A DNA stretch of 64,000 nt, taken from NCBI RefSeq assembly GCF_954871325.1, contig NC_088776.1, positions 48,998,569 to 49,062,568 on the forward strand. The letters are read 5' to 3'. The notes beneath the pieces were generated by a model. It did no database searches, was not told where the DNA came from, and saw only the letters and a list, made by a program, of their open reading frames with translations. This document shows positions 1 through 12,921 of the stretch, in pieces. Made by a program: the position numbers and the translations under genes. Source of the DNA: Gordionus sp. m RMFG-2023 (taxonomy: Eukaryota > Nematomorpha > Gordioida > Chordodea > Parachordodidae). The stretch's first letter is position 1. The number at the start of each line of letters is the position of its first letter.

Positions 1-1220
1 GTGTTATCATTTTAGACAATGTTTTATAGAATGGACTAATACGGAAAAAAAAATTGTAAGGCCTTACCAAATAAATAATTCTTGAAGAAGAGAATATAAA
101 CGACTAATCAAAATCATAAAACTATATGGTGGCTAGAGCTTCCTCGTGGAAGTCATTATGAAAGCTAGATAAGTTATTGAGAAAATTATTGTGAGATATT
201 AAATTTCTAAAAGATTATCTATCATTTTTAATGTTATATAAAAGACAGAAAGTTGACCATTATTGCTCATCTAAATTATGCAACAAATGCTCTCAGAACT
301 CAGCAGCAGGAGTAAGAATCTTAAATAAAAATAGCCACACAATAGATGCAATTTGAAGTCGTAACCATTACACTTACGATTTAAACGAATATCAGAATTT
401 ATTATGTTAGATAAATTGATAAAGTCTTTAGAAGAAATAATTATGCAAATATATTGAAGCCTTGAGTTATATACACTGTAAGGATGACATATTAGATGAA
501 TAATTTATTAACTAGAAAATAAGGACAAGAGTGATGTGATGAAAGCAATAAATATTTTATTTATTATTGATGCACCACCTCTAGTTAGTATATTATGTCA
601 TAAAATAGTAGTTTGTAAAAATATCAAAAATATACTTGTAAATATTTAAATCAAAACTGTTTTTCAAAGAAGAAGAAAATAGCTTTCCCAAAAACACTTT
701 AAGAAAGAGAAGGAAGGAAAGAAAGTTATCTAATAAGATTACATCGTCTGTAAAAGTGGCATTTTACCTAATATATTATAACCAATTTTATATAATAGAG
801 GATTATCAATTATATATCTACTTACTTTTTATGAAGAAATCTCTTATACATGTTTAGACCTTGGAAAATTTTTAAGAAAAGGCATGGTAATTAAAAATGA
901 ACTAGTGATTTTAAACTAGACTAATCAAAATATTAAATTTGTTAATTTTCAATTAATAAATGATTTTATTTATTTAATTAGGTTTATAATATAAGTATAT
1001 AAAAAAAATTAATTAAGCTTTAACTGTTAATGCAAAATTGACATTTAGACAATATAATTGATATTCCATTTTTAACATAGAATTTAATTGCGCAAGTTGA
1101 TATTGAAAATATAATTTATATGTATTAATCTAATCTAATAATTAAAATAACATTCATTTAATAAAAATTTAGATAGTATATTAATTTTTAAACATTGAAA
1201 TCAAATCTATATTTAATACT
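1..1220. other. AT-rich stretch, no gene supported
   Basis: No open frame, tRNA or element end can be supported. Short plus-strand stretches around 240-420 have a vaguely protein-like composition (several Cys and His codons) but are full of stops. They may be a decayed transposase, which I cannot identify. Confidence 0.3.
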
Positions 1221-1500
1221 TAATAGAATAAAAGAAATCGTTTAGGGGGCTATCAAAATAATTTATTTTTATCTCAGGGGTTTATTAGAGAGCTATTAAA
1301 AATAAAATTTATTGCTTCAGGGGGTTATTTAAATTTTTCAAGGGGCTCGAGCCCCTGCGTGCTCTCTCATAGGCTAGCCAGGATTTTCTTAAGGAGGGAT
1401 TAAAAAATTATTAGGGGCTTTGCCCCCAGATTCTCTTTGGATGGGTCTTCGGCCCGCTTTTGCCCGGCCTTCGGCCGGGTTACCTTAGTCTATATATAGT
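1220..1500. repeat. GC-rich repeat cassette with GGGGCT / GGCTAGCCAGG ends
   Basis: Runs of GGGG and CCCC alternate with AT spacers, followed by the palindrome-rich core CTTCGGCCCG...CCGGCCTTCGGCCGGG. The motif GGCTAGCCAGGATTTTC near 1371 recurs inverted near 37143 (GAAAATCCTGGCTAGC). I read this as the end of a repeated non-autonomous element, family unknown. Confidence 0.4.
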
Positions 1501-1895
1501 TATAAAATATTTTTACAAGATACAAGGTAATTTTAATAAAAAAAAAACTGGAACAAATATGAAATATATTTCCATTAGTTTGTATAAAATATAATAATTA
1601 CTTGTATATAAATTAATATAAAAGCATGGTAATAATTAATTCCAAACAAGTATAAGAAATTTAATGATAAAAAGTAGTCATATAGTTGATATTCCTCTAT
1701 TATATAGAATTAGTTACAAAAAACTAGGTAAAATTCCACTTTTACAGACATATTTGACAGTTAGAGAATATGTTACAGTTAATATTTTTACTAATCAATA
1801 CTCTTGATAATAAATATAGCAACAATTAGCATTTAATTATTTAACGCCATCTATTTATTTTAAATAAAAAATGATATTAAAATTAATCTTTATAT
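1500..1895. other. AT-rich stretch, nothing recognised
   Basis: I see no coding frame or element end here. Confidence 0.3.
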
Positions 1896-2565
1896 TATTC
1901 ATCCCACAATGTCTTTAAAAGATATTTTCTGATGTCCTTATCAATATTTTATAGTTTTCTGTAAAATTTATAATTCGCTATAGGTAAAAATTACTTGATT
2001 GTCATATGATAATTGATAAAATTAGTTATACTGTAAATCTACCACATATAATATTCCATTGTTTGTATTGTGCTTTAATTTTTTTATTTAATTTATGATT
2101 TAATTTTATCAATAGTTTTATAATTATATTTTACTTTTATTAAGATAAATAAATTAAAATTACTCATTTTATAAAAAATTATATTTGATATATTAAATTA
2201 TTTAGTAATTTTATGGATCTATTATTAATTAAAATACATTACACTTTTGTCTTAAGACTTATCTTTGGCTTACATTCCATTTACTAAAAAACATTTTTGG
2301 TCTACTTTATATATATAAATGCTTTTTTCCAAAAATGTATAAAGTATGATGTATAGTTTTATAAAAAAATATTTACTTTTACATTCTTTCTTTCAAATTA
2401 TTGTTTAAGATATATGCATACATTTTTGAGGGTCAGGCAGTTGGGGGAGGACTAAGTGGGATATTTTTTACTAGCTTAAAATGATATTCACAAAAAGTGA
2501 TAAATTTCTGAAGGGAGGGGGGGGAATTTCTCTTCCCACCCCCGGCTACGCCTATGTGCCCCCTA
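1896..2565. repeat. Interspersed repeat, copy 1 (pairs with 35550-36190)
   Basis: About 650 bp that reappears with roughly 85-90% identity at 35550-36190, from the shared motif TTATTCATC..ACAAT at the left to a G/C-run end reading CCCCCGGCTACGCCTATG at the right. It has no coding capacity. The sharp right end suggests a non-autonomous DNA element, but no inverted left end was found. Confidence 0.6.
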
Positions 2566-3134
2566 GTGACGTTATTGTTTCAAAGATAATCTATGAATTC
2601 TTTAATCTATGATAATTGTGTTCATCTAATTTCAACCACGTAATTTTCTTTAAAATAGGAGCATTGCAGCAATTATAAAAGCTGTCCAACAATCCTCTAA
2701 GGTACAAACTGATACTGTATTATTTATTAATAATTGTTTCACGTCTTCTATTATTCTTTCATATTTAAATGGATTATTTTTGTTATTTAGTAGCACTAAC
2801 TGATATAACCTGGTAAGCCTTTATAATCAGTCAAATGAAGGATGAATTTTCCACAACAGAAAAGATATACAAATCTTCAAATACAAATGCGATAATCAAT
2901 GGCTATAATAAAGTCATTAAGCATATTTTGGAATGGCAAAGCATGAGTGGTATTTTTTTTTAAAAAATAATATTTTAACAATAAATTATTTCCCATCATC
3001 ATTATCTGGATGATTTGAAGTAGCAAGGGCATTTTTTATTTTAATTTTTTAGCTTAGTTAATTGTTGGGAATGGTTCCTATTATTTAATTTTAATTATTT
3101 TTAATAATTAACACTCCTAAATGCAATTTTAAAT
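2566..3134. other. AT-rich spacer
   Basis: I see no gene or recognisable repeat in this stretch. Confidence 0.3.
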
Positions 3135-3637
3135 TTAAAGAGGAAATTTTGCATACACTAAGGGGGTAATAAAAATTTTTAAGAAATATTATTGTAATTA
3201 AAAATACTATGCATAAATTTATTAGGACTGATAACTTTTCTAATACACAATTTTAAATTAATGTGAATTATAAAAAAATTATATATATTAACCGGCATTG
3301 AAAAACTATAAAATAAATGTGAATTATCGATATAAATCTGAAATTTGAATTTTTTGAGCCTTTAAAATATATAAAGTATATAAATTTAAATGATGGAAAT
3401 ATAAATTAATACACAAAATGTTTCTTAGAAATAATTGCATTTTGTAATTTTGCAATTATCTATCCTTGCTTGTCGTTAAATGCCTATGAATATTCAAAAG
3501 ATCCAAATCATTCAATCTACTTTCAGAAGTTGTACTTCATAGGTATGTTTTTCAGAGACGGCCCGGCCCCCGAGCCAGACCGTATTTTAATTTTTTTAAA
3601 CATACCCAGGCCGGGCCTGAAAATTTTTTAAAAAAAA

Positions 3638-3963
3638 TATCCGGGCCGAACTGCATATTTTAAAACCAATATTTTAAATCGCCATTATTAGCTATAAAAA
3701 TCAAAAATAAATATAATTTATTTTAAAAAATTTCGGACCGGGCCTGAAAATTTTATTTTTAAAAAAGCCGGGTCGGGCTTGAAAATTTTTTTAAAAAAAA
3801 TATCCGGGCCGAACTGCATATTTTAAAACCAATATTTTAAATCGCCATTATTAGCTATAAAAATCAAAAATAAATATAATTTATTTTAAAAAATTTCGGA
3901 CCGGGCCTGAAAATTTTATTTTTAAAAAAGCCGGGTCGGGCTTGAAAATTTTTTTAAAAAAAA
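3638..3963. repeat. 163 bp tandem duplication, copies apparently identical
   Basis: The block starting TATCCGGGCCGAACTGCAT at 3638 repeats at 3801, giving a period of 163 bp with no difference seen by eye. Copies B and C have only one unit, so the duplication arose in copy A after it inserted. Confidence 0.85.
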
Positions 3964-4249
3964 ACCCAGGCCGAAAAAATTTTTTTAAAAAAATCTGGAC
4001 CGTGACCTGCAAATGGTACCTCTGCAGGGCTCTGTTATTCTTCTTAAAAAATAGAATTTTCTCTCTTTTAGTTTACTAATGGGAAGAGTTGCTAATATCT
4101 ATAACCATTTTAATACATTGGGAATATAATCTAAAATGTGTTTGAAATATGCAACGCATCCATAGCATTTTTTGGGACTGTATCAACATAGTTAATCTTT
4201 TAATCATAGTTATTCAGCTAATAAGGCATCATAAGATATTTTAACATCT

Positions 4250-4880
4250 TCATGATAAAAATCTAACAAATATTTTTTTTCTATCATCATCTGAAATAGG
4301 TTGGAAAGGCATTTGTGGAAGTAATATCTGCGGATTTATAAGTGCTGCATGATGAATTAAAAAACATTCATTTATTTGGGTTATAAATGCATCTAAGAGA
4401 GGGACATTTGTTTTACAATACTCTTCTACTGAACCTATATTAATGTTTTGACGATGAGCTTGCTTGCTGCAAGTCGAGGGGGACAAATATTAAACACGTA
4501 TAGCTGGTTTTTGACTCAACAATAACATAAAAAAATTCTTCATCAACATTAGCTCGAATTTGCTTGAGTTCTATTAAAATGCTCTCCGCTATTATCATCT
4601 TCTTAATCAAGTCAATGTCATGTTTTTGAAATGTATTAAATAAAATAGTCGTATAATTAAATATTACATTCTAATGAGAAAAAAAATTTGGAATAAGTAT
4701 TGAATCCAATAATTTTCTTGCTTCCGAGGAAATATTTTTTTCAAGCCATTGTGATATTTCAGTAATAGCATTAATAATCGGCTTTTCTAACTCCATAAAA
4801 GCTGTTACTGCTTGATGGTGAAGACTCGATCTCGTTGGACAAGCTTGCAATTTCTTTCTCCCTGTTGGACAAGGAGTTTC
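4250..4880 (-). pseudogene. Decayed DUF4371 (ZMYM1-like) hAT transposase, C-terminal part
   Basis: Reading the minus strand gives, in order, a block with CPTR followed by LHHQAVTAF, then EISQWLEKN and LIKKMIIAESILIELKQIRA, then an 78-codon open frame (4486-4250) with KQAHRQNINIGSVEEY, VPLLDAFITQINECF and an H-H pair. The order matches the DUF4371 / zf-MYM branch of hAT transposases: CPTRW block, helical middle, then C..Q.HR.N...S.EEY...IP.LD. The Trp normally following CPTR is not seen. Stops and frame changes separate the blocks and the N-terminal half is absent, so this is a dead internal remnant carried by the non-autonomous family. Confidence 0.65.
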
Positions 4881-5120
4881 AGAGATTATTATTTGACTAG
4901 AAATTTAGATAAATAATACGCCGCTAAAATTTGAAAATAATAGGTAAATTACGCCAAGGAAAACTTGATCGAAATTAATTAATAAAATAACTTAGTAGAT
5001 GAATGTGATAAATAAATATATATATGAGATAGGAATAAATATTAACAAATATAAATTAATATTAACAATAATATTTTTGAAAAATATAATCCGGCATCTG
5101 CATTTTTTTAGCTTTGGGGG

Positions 5121-6545
5121 CTGGTTTTACTTTTTTGGCTTACATAATTTGCATTTAACTGTCTGAGTTTCAATATCCAAATTTTCTTTACCCTTAAACA
5201 TAAAATACTCATGATATAAGTTAAAATCAAATTTAAATATTTCCGGGGATTTTTCTACAAGATGTCATTTTTCAGAATTTAAATTTTGCAGCCAATATTA
5301 ACCTCCCATTTCCTATCATCGAAAAGCAGAAGCCCTTAAAAAGAATATCGCTGGTCCCACAATCTTAAGGAGGCACTCAATTTTCTTAAGCATTTACTTC
5401 TCTCTAGGATGACATGTTCCTTTTTTTAAAGTCCTTTTTAATGTTTATAAAATTCTATATATTATATATATTTTTTTCATATAATTTAAATATATTCATT
5501 TTTCTTAAATATATTTTCTTTTGATAAAGTATTGTATCTTGTTTTTAAATTGAAACCCTTTTTAAAATAAAATTAATAAACGAAAAAAAAAATTGATAAA
5601 GTTGAAAGGATTTGAATAAATTTTAATTTTAGTTATATTCATCTTTTTAGAATACTTAATACAATTTTTTTCAAGTAGCTTAATATAGATATTTTTATAA
5701 CTAGAGCTACTCAAAAAGAGCGACATTATTAATCGGCTACATTTTATAATAGCGTTGCTACCAATCGGTACTTAAACATATAGCGCGATTGCGATACATT
5801 TAATATCAACTTTAACAGCATTAAAAATTATATGGAAAATAAATTCTGTTGCCAAATTAATGTTTTTTCAAAGTTCTTTTTCGACAATCAATTTTATAAT
5901 AACACTTCAATGCACAAATATAAAGGCTAAACTTAATATATTAATGCTTTGGTATAATAATTTATTTTAAATAAAGAATAAAATGTGTTAATTATTAAAA
6001 TAGAATTAAAATTATGATATTTTTCTATGAACGTTTCGAAAATTGGAACAGATTGCAAAAAGGATATGATAAAATGAAAGAAATAAAATGTAATAATGAT
6101 GTTTGGAATTAAATTTTATCAAAACTTTTCATAAATATATAATCGTTGAGTATATTGAACCATAATCACTGTGCTTTATTGCTAACTTTAACTGCCTCGT
6201 ATTTCTGTTGCAATTTGTCCTTTTCTATAATATAAAGAAATGATATTAAATTATAATTTTGTCCAAAAATGAGAAAAAACACCATAAATACTAGCATCAC
6301 AAGAGGGGGGGGGTATAACATTATCAGCTGGTCTAAACTAAATTTTACCGCACGCTTTTTGTAAACGCATAAATATTAATTTATTTTTTTCTCTTTAGCT
6401 TTCACCTTTTCTGGTGGTAAGCTCCTTCAACATCTCTCTCCAATATATGTTATTCATACAATCTCTTTTATCTAATTTAAACTTTTTTACATTGGCTCTA
6501 ACTTTATGGCCCCATTATGCTTTAATAAATTAATACTTATTGACT
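5121..6545. other. AT-rich intergenic stretch
   Basis: No gene can be supported. Near 5740-5800 there are scattered TAGCG/CGCGAT motifs resembling those near 19080 and 42380-42640. A poly-G run lies near 6306. Nothing else was recognised. Confidence 0.3.
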
Positions 6546-8513
6546 CAGGCACGTACGCAGGAATTTGGTCTGGGGTGGGGGATGATAAAATTTTTTAAGA
6601 AATATTATTGTTATTTAAAATTGTTATTTAAAAATATTAAGCATAAATTTATTAGGACTAATAACTTTTCTAATACACAATTTTAAATAAATGTAAATTA
6701 CAAAAAAATTATATATATAAACCGGCATTGAAAAACTATAAAATAAATGTGAATTATAAAATATAAAGTGAATTTAACCACGATATGAATCACTTAAATG
6801 ACCCAAAATTGAAATTTGAATTTTTTGAGCCTTTAAAGTTTATATATAAAGTATAAATTTAAATGTTGGAAATATAAATTAATACACAAAAAGTTTCTTA
6901 GGAATAATTGTATTTTATATGTTTTGAGCTAATTTTTTAATTATCTATCCTTGCTTAACGTTAAATATTCAAAAGATCAAAATCATTCAATCTACTTTCA
7001 GAAGTTGTATTTCATAGGTATGTTTTTCAGAGACTTACAGGCCGGCTCCCGGCCGGACCGTATTATAATTTTTTTAACATACCTGGGCTGGGCCCAATTT
7101 TTTTTAAAAAAAACACCATAGCTGGGCCTAAAAATTTTATTTTTTTAAAAAAAAAATCCAGGCCAAGCTGTATATTTTAAAACTAAATATTTGAAATCGC
7201 CATTATTAGCTATAAAAATCAATAATAAATATTATTTATTTTAAAAGAATTCGGGACGGGCGGGCCTGAAAATTTTATTTTCAAAAAACCGGGCCTGAAA
7301 ATTTTATTTTCAAAAAAACCGGGCCGGGCCTGAAAATCTTTTTAAAAAAAACCCGGGCCGAAAAAATTTTAAATCCGGGCCATGTCCTGAAAATGGTACC
7401 TCTGCAGGGCTCTGTTATTCTTCTTAAAAAAGAAAATGTTTATGGGAAGAGTTGTTAATATATATATATACAACCATTTTAATACATTGGGAATATAATC
7501 TAAAATGTGTTTGAAATAATGCAAAGCATCCATAGCATTTTTTAGGACTGTATGAACCATAGTTAATCTTTTAATCATAGTTATTCAGCTAATAAGACAT
7601 TATAAGATATTTAAACATCTTCGTGATAAAAATCTAACAAATATTTATTATTTTTTCCATCACCATCTGAAAAAGGTTGGAAAGGCATTTGTGGAAGTAA
7701 TATCTGCGGATTTGTAAGTGCTGCATGATGAATTAAAAACCATTCATTTATTTGGGTTATAAATGTATCTAAGAGAGGGACCATTTGTTTTATAAAACTC
7801 TTCTACTTATCCTATACTAATGTTTTGACGATGAGCTTGCTGCAAGTCGAGGGGAACAAATTTTAAACACGTATAGTTCTGCTTTTAACTCAACAATAAC
7901 ATAAAATATGTTCATCAACATTAGCTCTAATTTTCTTGAGTTTTAATAAAATGCTCTCCACTATTCGCATCTTCTTAGTCAAGTCAATGTCATGTTTTGA
8001 AAAGTATTACATAAAATAGTTGAATAATTAAATAATACATTCTAATGAGAAAAAAAAATTGAAATAAGTTATGAATCCAATAATTTTCTTGCTTCTGAGG
8101 AAATAATTCTTTCAAGCCTTTGTGATAATTCAGTAATAGCATTAATAATCGGCTCTTCTGACTCCATAAAAGCTATTATGCTTGATGGCGGAGACTCGAT
8201 CTCGTTGTACAAGCTTGCAATTTCTTTCTCCCTGTTGGACAAGGAGTTTCAGAGATAATTATTATTTGACTAGAATTTTAATATGCCACTAAAATTTGAA
8301 AATAATAGGTAAATTACGCCAAGGAAAACTTGAAATCAAAATTTGATAAAATAACTTAATAGATGAATGTGATAAATAAATATATATATGAGATAGGAAT
8401 AAATATTAACAAATATAAATTAATATTAACAATAATATTTTTGAAAAATATAATCCGGCATCTGCATTTTTTGGCGTTGGGAGGGCGCCCCCCCCCCGCT
8501 GCATACCCGCCTG
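6546..8513. mobile_element. Non-autonomous hAT-type element, copy B (complete ends)
   Basis: Starts CAGGCACGTACGCAGG and ends GCATACCCGCCTG, imperfect terminal inverted repeats. It is flanked on both sides by the 8 bp direct repeat TATTGACT (6538-6545 and 8514-8521), the hallmark of hAT insertion. It is 1968 bp long and has the same internal plan as copies A and C: GC-rich cassette near 7030-7410 and minus-strand DUF4371-type transposase remains at about 7620-8260. No intact frame remains, so it needs a transposase from elsewhere. Confidence 0.85.
7620..8260 (-). pseudogene. Decayed DUF4371-type hAT transposase remnant in copy B
   Basis: Same blocks as at 4250-4880, including the CPT-like start near 8255 and the KMRIVESILLKLKKIRANVDE-type helix near 7980-7900. 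It is more broken than copy A and not translatable. Confidence 0.5.
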
Positions 8514-8521
8514 TATTGACT

Positions 8522-9117
8522 ATATTAATCTAAATAATAAATAAAAATTAACAATTCACAAATTATTAATAAATTTAAAATTGAGATAGAAATCAAGATA
8601 AACCCCTCATCATTCCTTGTGCACCCAATCAAAAGAATTTTAAGCATACTTAATGTCATCACTGGGCTTATTTTATAATGTTGAATATGTGATCGATATT
8701 AACGTTTTATTTATTTTGGCAATTGATTTTTTTTTTTGATATCAATTTGTTTTTAAATTTAATCTGTGAAAATTTTATATTAACATTTTTTTCATATCAT
8801 TTTAACGTAACATTTTTTTTAATATCAATTCGTATTTCACATAATTGGTTATTTTTTTATTGTTAAAAGAAAAGATATAAAAAGAAAAATTGTTTTTGGT
8901 TAAAGGGTGAATAAAAAAATGTAATTTATAATAAATAAAATGTGATTTATGATAATAAAATTCTGTCTTATTTTGTTTAATTATTTTGTCATGGTATCAA
9001 TAAATAAACGAGGATCTTATTCAATTTTTACATATAAATAATTATATACATTTATATCTATAATGTCAATCCATTGTTTAAGATTTTGTGATGGGTAGAA
9101 AAGAAAGAAAATTGTAT
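8522..9117. repeat. AT-rich repeat, possible solo LTR-like copy
   Basis: The part from about 8690 to 8960 shares a chain of motifs with 17985-18190 and 27040-27220: a GTGATCGA start, TTAACGTTTTATTT, ATAATTGGTTATTT, a TATA-like GATATAAAA, then GGAACATTTTTTTGG. The shared order suggests one dispersed family. The TATA-like box would fit a promoter-bearing terminal repeat, but no flanking duplication was verified. Confidence 0.35.
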
Positions 9118-9119
9118 TA

Positions 9120-9445
9120 CAGGGTTTCCCATTCAAAAAAAGAAAAAGTCCCAATCAAAAAAGGAAAAGTTTCAATCATAAAAGGAAAAGGTCCAAACAA
9201 AAAAGGAAAAGTGTCAATCAAAAAGGAAAATTCCCAAAAAGAAAGGAAAAAGTCCGATCAAAAAAGGAAAAGTGTCAAACAAAAAAGGAAAAGGTTCAAT
9301 CAAAAAAGAAAAAGTGTCAAACAAAAAAGGAAAAGGTCCAATCAAAAAAGAAAAAGTGTCAATCGAAAAAGGAAAATTCCCAAAAGAAAAGGAAAAGTGT
9401 CAATCAAAAAAGAAAAATTCCCATTCAAGAAAGGAAAATCGTAAT
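9120..9445. repeat. Short A/G-rich tandem array, left outer arm
   Basis: About a dozen degenerate units of 24-27 bp built on TCAAAAAAGGAAAAGTGTCAA. Open frames across it read as Lys-rich peptides in several phases because the unit lacks stops; they are not genes. The inverse array lies at 14037-14437. Confidence 0.85.
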
Positions 9446-9799
9446 TTTTTTAAAAAAAATTATAAATTTTTCAATTTTTCTTAAATTTTTATTTATTTTT
9501 GTCATTCCTTCTTATTTTATTTCTAACTTTTTGCGATTTCTTTACTTTATTTGTATCTTTTCTCAATTTATTTATATCTTTCTTTTCTCAATTGTTTTTC
9601 TTCTCATTTTTGATAATTCTTTTGTATTTTTAAAAATATTTATAAATTTAGGTCAATTTTTTAACAATTCTTTAAGTTTTTTTTCGTCATACATACGTAA
9701 TTTATGAAGGGATCATAACTATCCGGGATCTTTACTGGATATTACAATTTTTTACAGGATAAAGAACTATACGGCATTATCACGTTTGAACCATGATAT

Positions 9800-11588
9800 C
9801 AGGCGCGTACGCAGGAATTTGGTCTGGGGGGGGATAATAAATTTTTTAAGAAATAATATTTTTAATTAAAAATACTAAGCATAAATTTATTAGGATTAAT
9901 AACTTTTCTAATACACAATTTTAAACTAATGTGAATTAAAAAAATTATATATATAAACCGGCATTTAAATGTGAATCATAAAATATAAAGTGAATATAAC
10001 CCACGATATGAATCACTTAAATGACCCAAAATTGAAATTTGAATTTTTTTAGCTTTTAAAATATATAAAGTATAAAAAATTTAAATGTTGTAAATATAAA
10101 TTAATACACAAAAAGTTTCTTAGGAATAATTGTATTTTGTATGTTTTGATGAGCTAATTTTTCAATTATCAATCCTTGCTTGGCGTTAAATGTCTATGAA
10201 TATTCAAAAGATCCAAATCATTCAATCTACTTTCAGATGTTGTATTTCATAGGTATGTTATTCACAGACTTGCAGGCCCGGCCCCCGAATTTTAATTTTT
10301 TTAAATATACCCGGGCAGGGCTCGTAATTTTTTTTTAAAAAAACACCCGGGCTGGGCCTGAAAATTTTTTAAGAAAAAATATCCGAGCCGAGTTGTATAT
10401 TTTAAAACCAAATATTTGAAATCGCCATTATTAGCTATAAATATCAAAAATAAATATAATTTATTTTAAAAAATTCGGGCTAGGCTAGCTGGGCCTGGTC
10501 CTGCAAATGGTACCTCTGCAAGGCTCTGTTATTCTTCTTAAAGTGAATGTTCTCTCATTAGTTTACTAAAGAGCTGCTAATATATATATAACCATTTTAA
10601 TAATTGGGAGTATAATCTAAAATGTGTTTGAAATAAAAAGCATCCATAGCATTTTTTGGGACTGTATCAACCATAGTTAATCTTTTAATCATAGTTATTC
10701 AGCTAATAAGGCATCATAAGATGATATTTTAACATCTTCATGATAAAAATATAACAAATATTTATATTTTTTTTCTATCACCATATGAAAAAGGTTGGGA
10801 GAGGGGTACTCTTCTACTGATCCTATATTAATGTTTTGATGATGAGCTTGCTTGCTGCAAGTCGAGGGGGACAAATATTTAACACGTATAGCTCTGCTTT
10901 TGACTCAACAATAACATATAAAATATGAAATTCTTCAACAACACTAGCTCTATTTCCTTGAGTTCTAATAAAATGCTCTCCGCTATTCTCATCTTCTTAA
11001 TCAAGTCAATGTTATGTTTTTGAAAAGTATTACATAAAATAGTTGTATAATTAAATAATACATTCTAATGAGAAAAATAATTTGGAATAAGTATTGAATC
11101 CAATAATTTTCTTGCTTCTGAGGAAATATTTCTTTCAAGCCATTGTGATATTTCAGTAATAGCATTAATAATCAGCTCTTCTAACTCCAAAATAGCTGTT
11201 ACTGTGGCGGAGACTCGATCTCGTTGGACAAGCTTGCAATTTTTTTCTCCCTGTTGGACAAGGAGTTTCAGAGATAATTATTATTTTATTAGAAAAAATT
11301 TAGATAAATATTACGCCACTAAAATTTAAAAATAATATGTAAATTACGCCAAGGAAAACTTGAAATCGAAATTGATTGATAAAATAACTTAGTAGATGAA
11401 TGTGATAAATAAATGTAATTATATATATATATATATATGTATATTTGAGATAAGAATAAATATTAACAAATATAAATTAATATTAACAATAATATTTTTG
11501 AAAAATATAATCCGGCATCTGCATTTTTTGGCTTTGGGGGGGGGGGGGATTTGTCCCCCTGCCCCCCCCCCCGCTGCTTACGCGCCTG
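9800..11588. mobile_element. Non-autonomous hAT-type element, copy C, nested in foldback arm
   Basis: Starts CAGGCGCGTACGCAGG and ends TGCTTACGCGCCTG, flanked by the perfect 8 bp direct repeat CATGATAT (9792-9799 and 11589-11596). It is 1789 bp. The right arm of the host foldback keeps the undisturbed site once, on the other strand, at about 13652-13670, which confirms the duplication. Contents: GC-rich cassette at about 10260-10535, transposase remains at about 10735-11265 on minus, and poly-G/poly-C runs near the right end. Confidence 0.9.
10735..11265 (-). pseudogene. Decayed DUF4371-type hAT transposase remnant in copy C
   Basis: Same minus-strand blocks as in copies A and B (CPT start near 11255, EISQWLE-like block near 11150, helix near 10960), but shortened internally compared with copy A. 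Not translatable. Confidence 0.5.
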
Positions 11589-12314
11589 CATGATATAGAA
11601 GAATCTTATTTTAAAAAGTGTTTTCCACGCATTTCGTTTTTTAATTTTATTGTTATTCATTAATTTTTAATGTTGTTTTTTTGGCCTTATGTAATAAGAT
11701 ATGTCTAATATAGGGCATCAATCGATAGCTAATCAAAAGATCTATTCAACTGGAGGTCAATCTCTCCCCCATAATGGGCTGGTCTAGGTCTTGGGGGGGG
11801 GGGGGTTAGAAATATTTTTGTCAACACAAAATATCGATAAGGGTATATAATAAAAACTAATTTTAATATGGTTTGACTGAAAGTTTTCATTCTTGGTCTG
11901 GATGGGCATGACCTGGTCTGAGGGTGGGAGGAGGGTGTATGGAGGGGGGGGGGTGTAAAAAATAAATTTTTTTGATATGGGTATCAAATATAAGCTAATT
12001 TTATTATCGTTTGACTGAAAATCTTTATTCTTGGTGTGGATGGGTATGACTTGGTCTGGGAGGTAGGGGTGGAGTGGGGGTGTAAAAAATAATTTTTTTA
12101 ATATGGGTATCAAATAAAAGCTAATAAAAAATTTTTTTTATTGTAATAATAATAATCACTCATAGAGGGCGGGTCTAGGTCTTGGGGGGTCAGGAATATT
12201 TTTATCACCACAAAATATCAATATGGGTATCAAATAAAATCTAATTTAAATATCTTTAGATTGAAATTCTTCATTTTTTGTCTTGATGGGTATGACTGTC
12301 AGGCCCTCAACATA

Positions 12315-12921
12315 CAGGGTTTCCCATTCAAAAAAGGAAAAGGTTGAATCAAAAAAGGAAAAGTTTCAATCTTAAAAGGAAAATTCCCATTCAAAAAGGA
12401 AAATTGTAATTTTTTATAATTTTTTTTAAAAAAATTATAAATTTTTCAATTTTTCTTAAATGTTATTTATTTTTGTCATTCCTTCTTATTTTGTCTCTAA
12501 CATTTTGCGATTTCTTTACTTTATTTGTATCTTTTCTCAATTTATTTTTCTTACTATATATTTTCTCAATTTTTTTTCTTCTCATTTTTGATAATTCTTT
12601 TAAGTATATCACTAAATTTTTGGCAGACATTATTTTTATTATAATTATTACATATCAAATTATTTAATTACAATTACGATATATATTTAATATCGTAAAA
12701 AACAAAAATTTATATTAATCATTAATAATTTCTCCCCTTCTACATTTTGGAATATAGGTCTCCATATTTCTAAGATAATTTTTGGCATTTTCCTCAGATA
12801 TTCCTCTTTCTCCATGTTCTATGAAACGAATTAATTCTTCCTCGTTACTGAATTTTCCCTTTAAGATTGAAACTTTTCCTTTTTTGCTTGGACCTTTTCC
12901 TTTTTTGAATGGGAAACCCTG
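12315..12921. mobile_element. 607 bp CAGGG-ended element at the apex of the palindrome
   Basis: Starts CAGGGTTTCCCATTC and ends GAATGGGAAACCCTG, the same ends as the 5.3 kb element that contains it, with TA on both sides. It carries a few units of the A/G-rich repeat at each end and an AT-rich centre. The flanks are themselves inverted (GACTGTCAGGCCCTCA / TGAGGGCCTGACAGTC), so it sits on the dyad axis of the larger palindrome. Confidence 0.8.

Larger units (their letters stand above)
3135..5120. mobile_element. Non-autonomous hAT-type element, copy A (ends eroded)
   Basis: Aligns along its length with copy B (6546-8513) and copy C (9800-11588), which have clear ends and target duplications. 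Copy A has lost recognisable terminal repeats. Inside are a GC-rich GGCCCGGGC cassette (about 3555-4035) and minus-strand transposase remains (4250-4880). The family is assigned to hAT from the 8 bp duplications of copies B and C and the transposase relic. Confidence 0.7.

Noticed and set aside
7369-7578. 69-residue minus-strand frame in hAT copy B
   Set aside because: Located between the GC-rich cassette and the transposase remains, with no domain and no counterpart frame in copies A and C.
9088-9484. Lys-rich open frames of 118 and 70 residues
   Set aside because: They are readings of the A/G-rich tandem array in two phases; the unit simply lacks stops, and the inverse array at 14037-14437 gives the same artefact.
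11396-12113. Open frames with poly-Gly/poly-Pro segments
   Set aside because: They arise from poly-G/poly-C runs at the end of hAT copy C and the inner repeats of the foldback arm.
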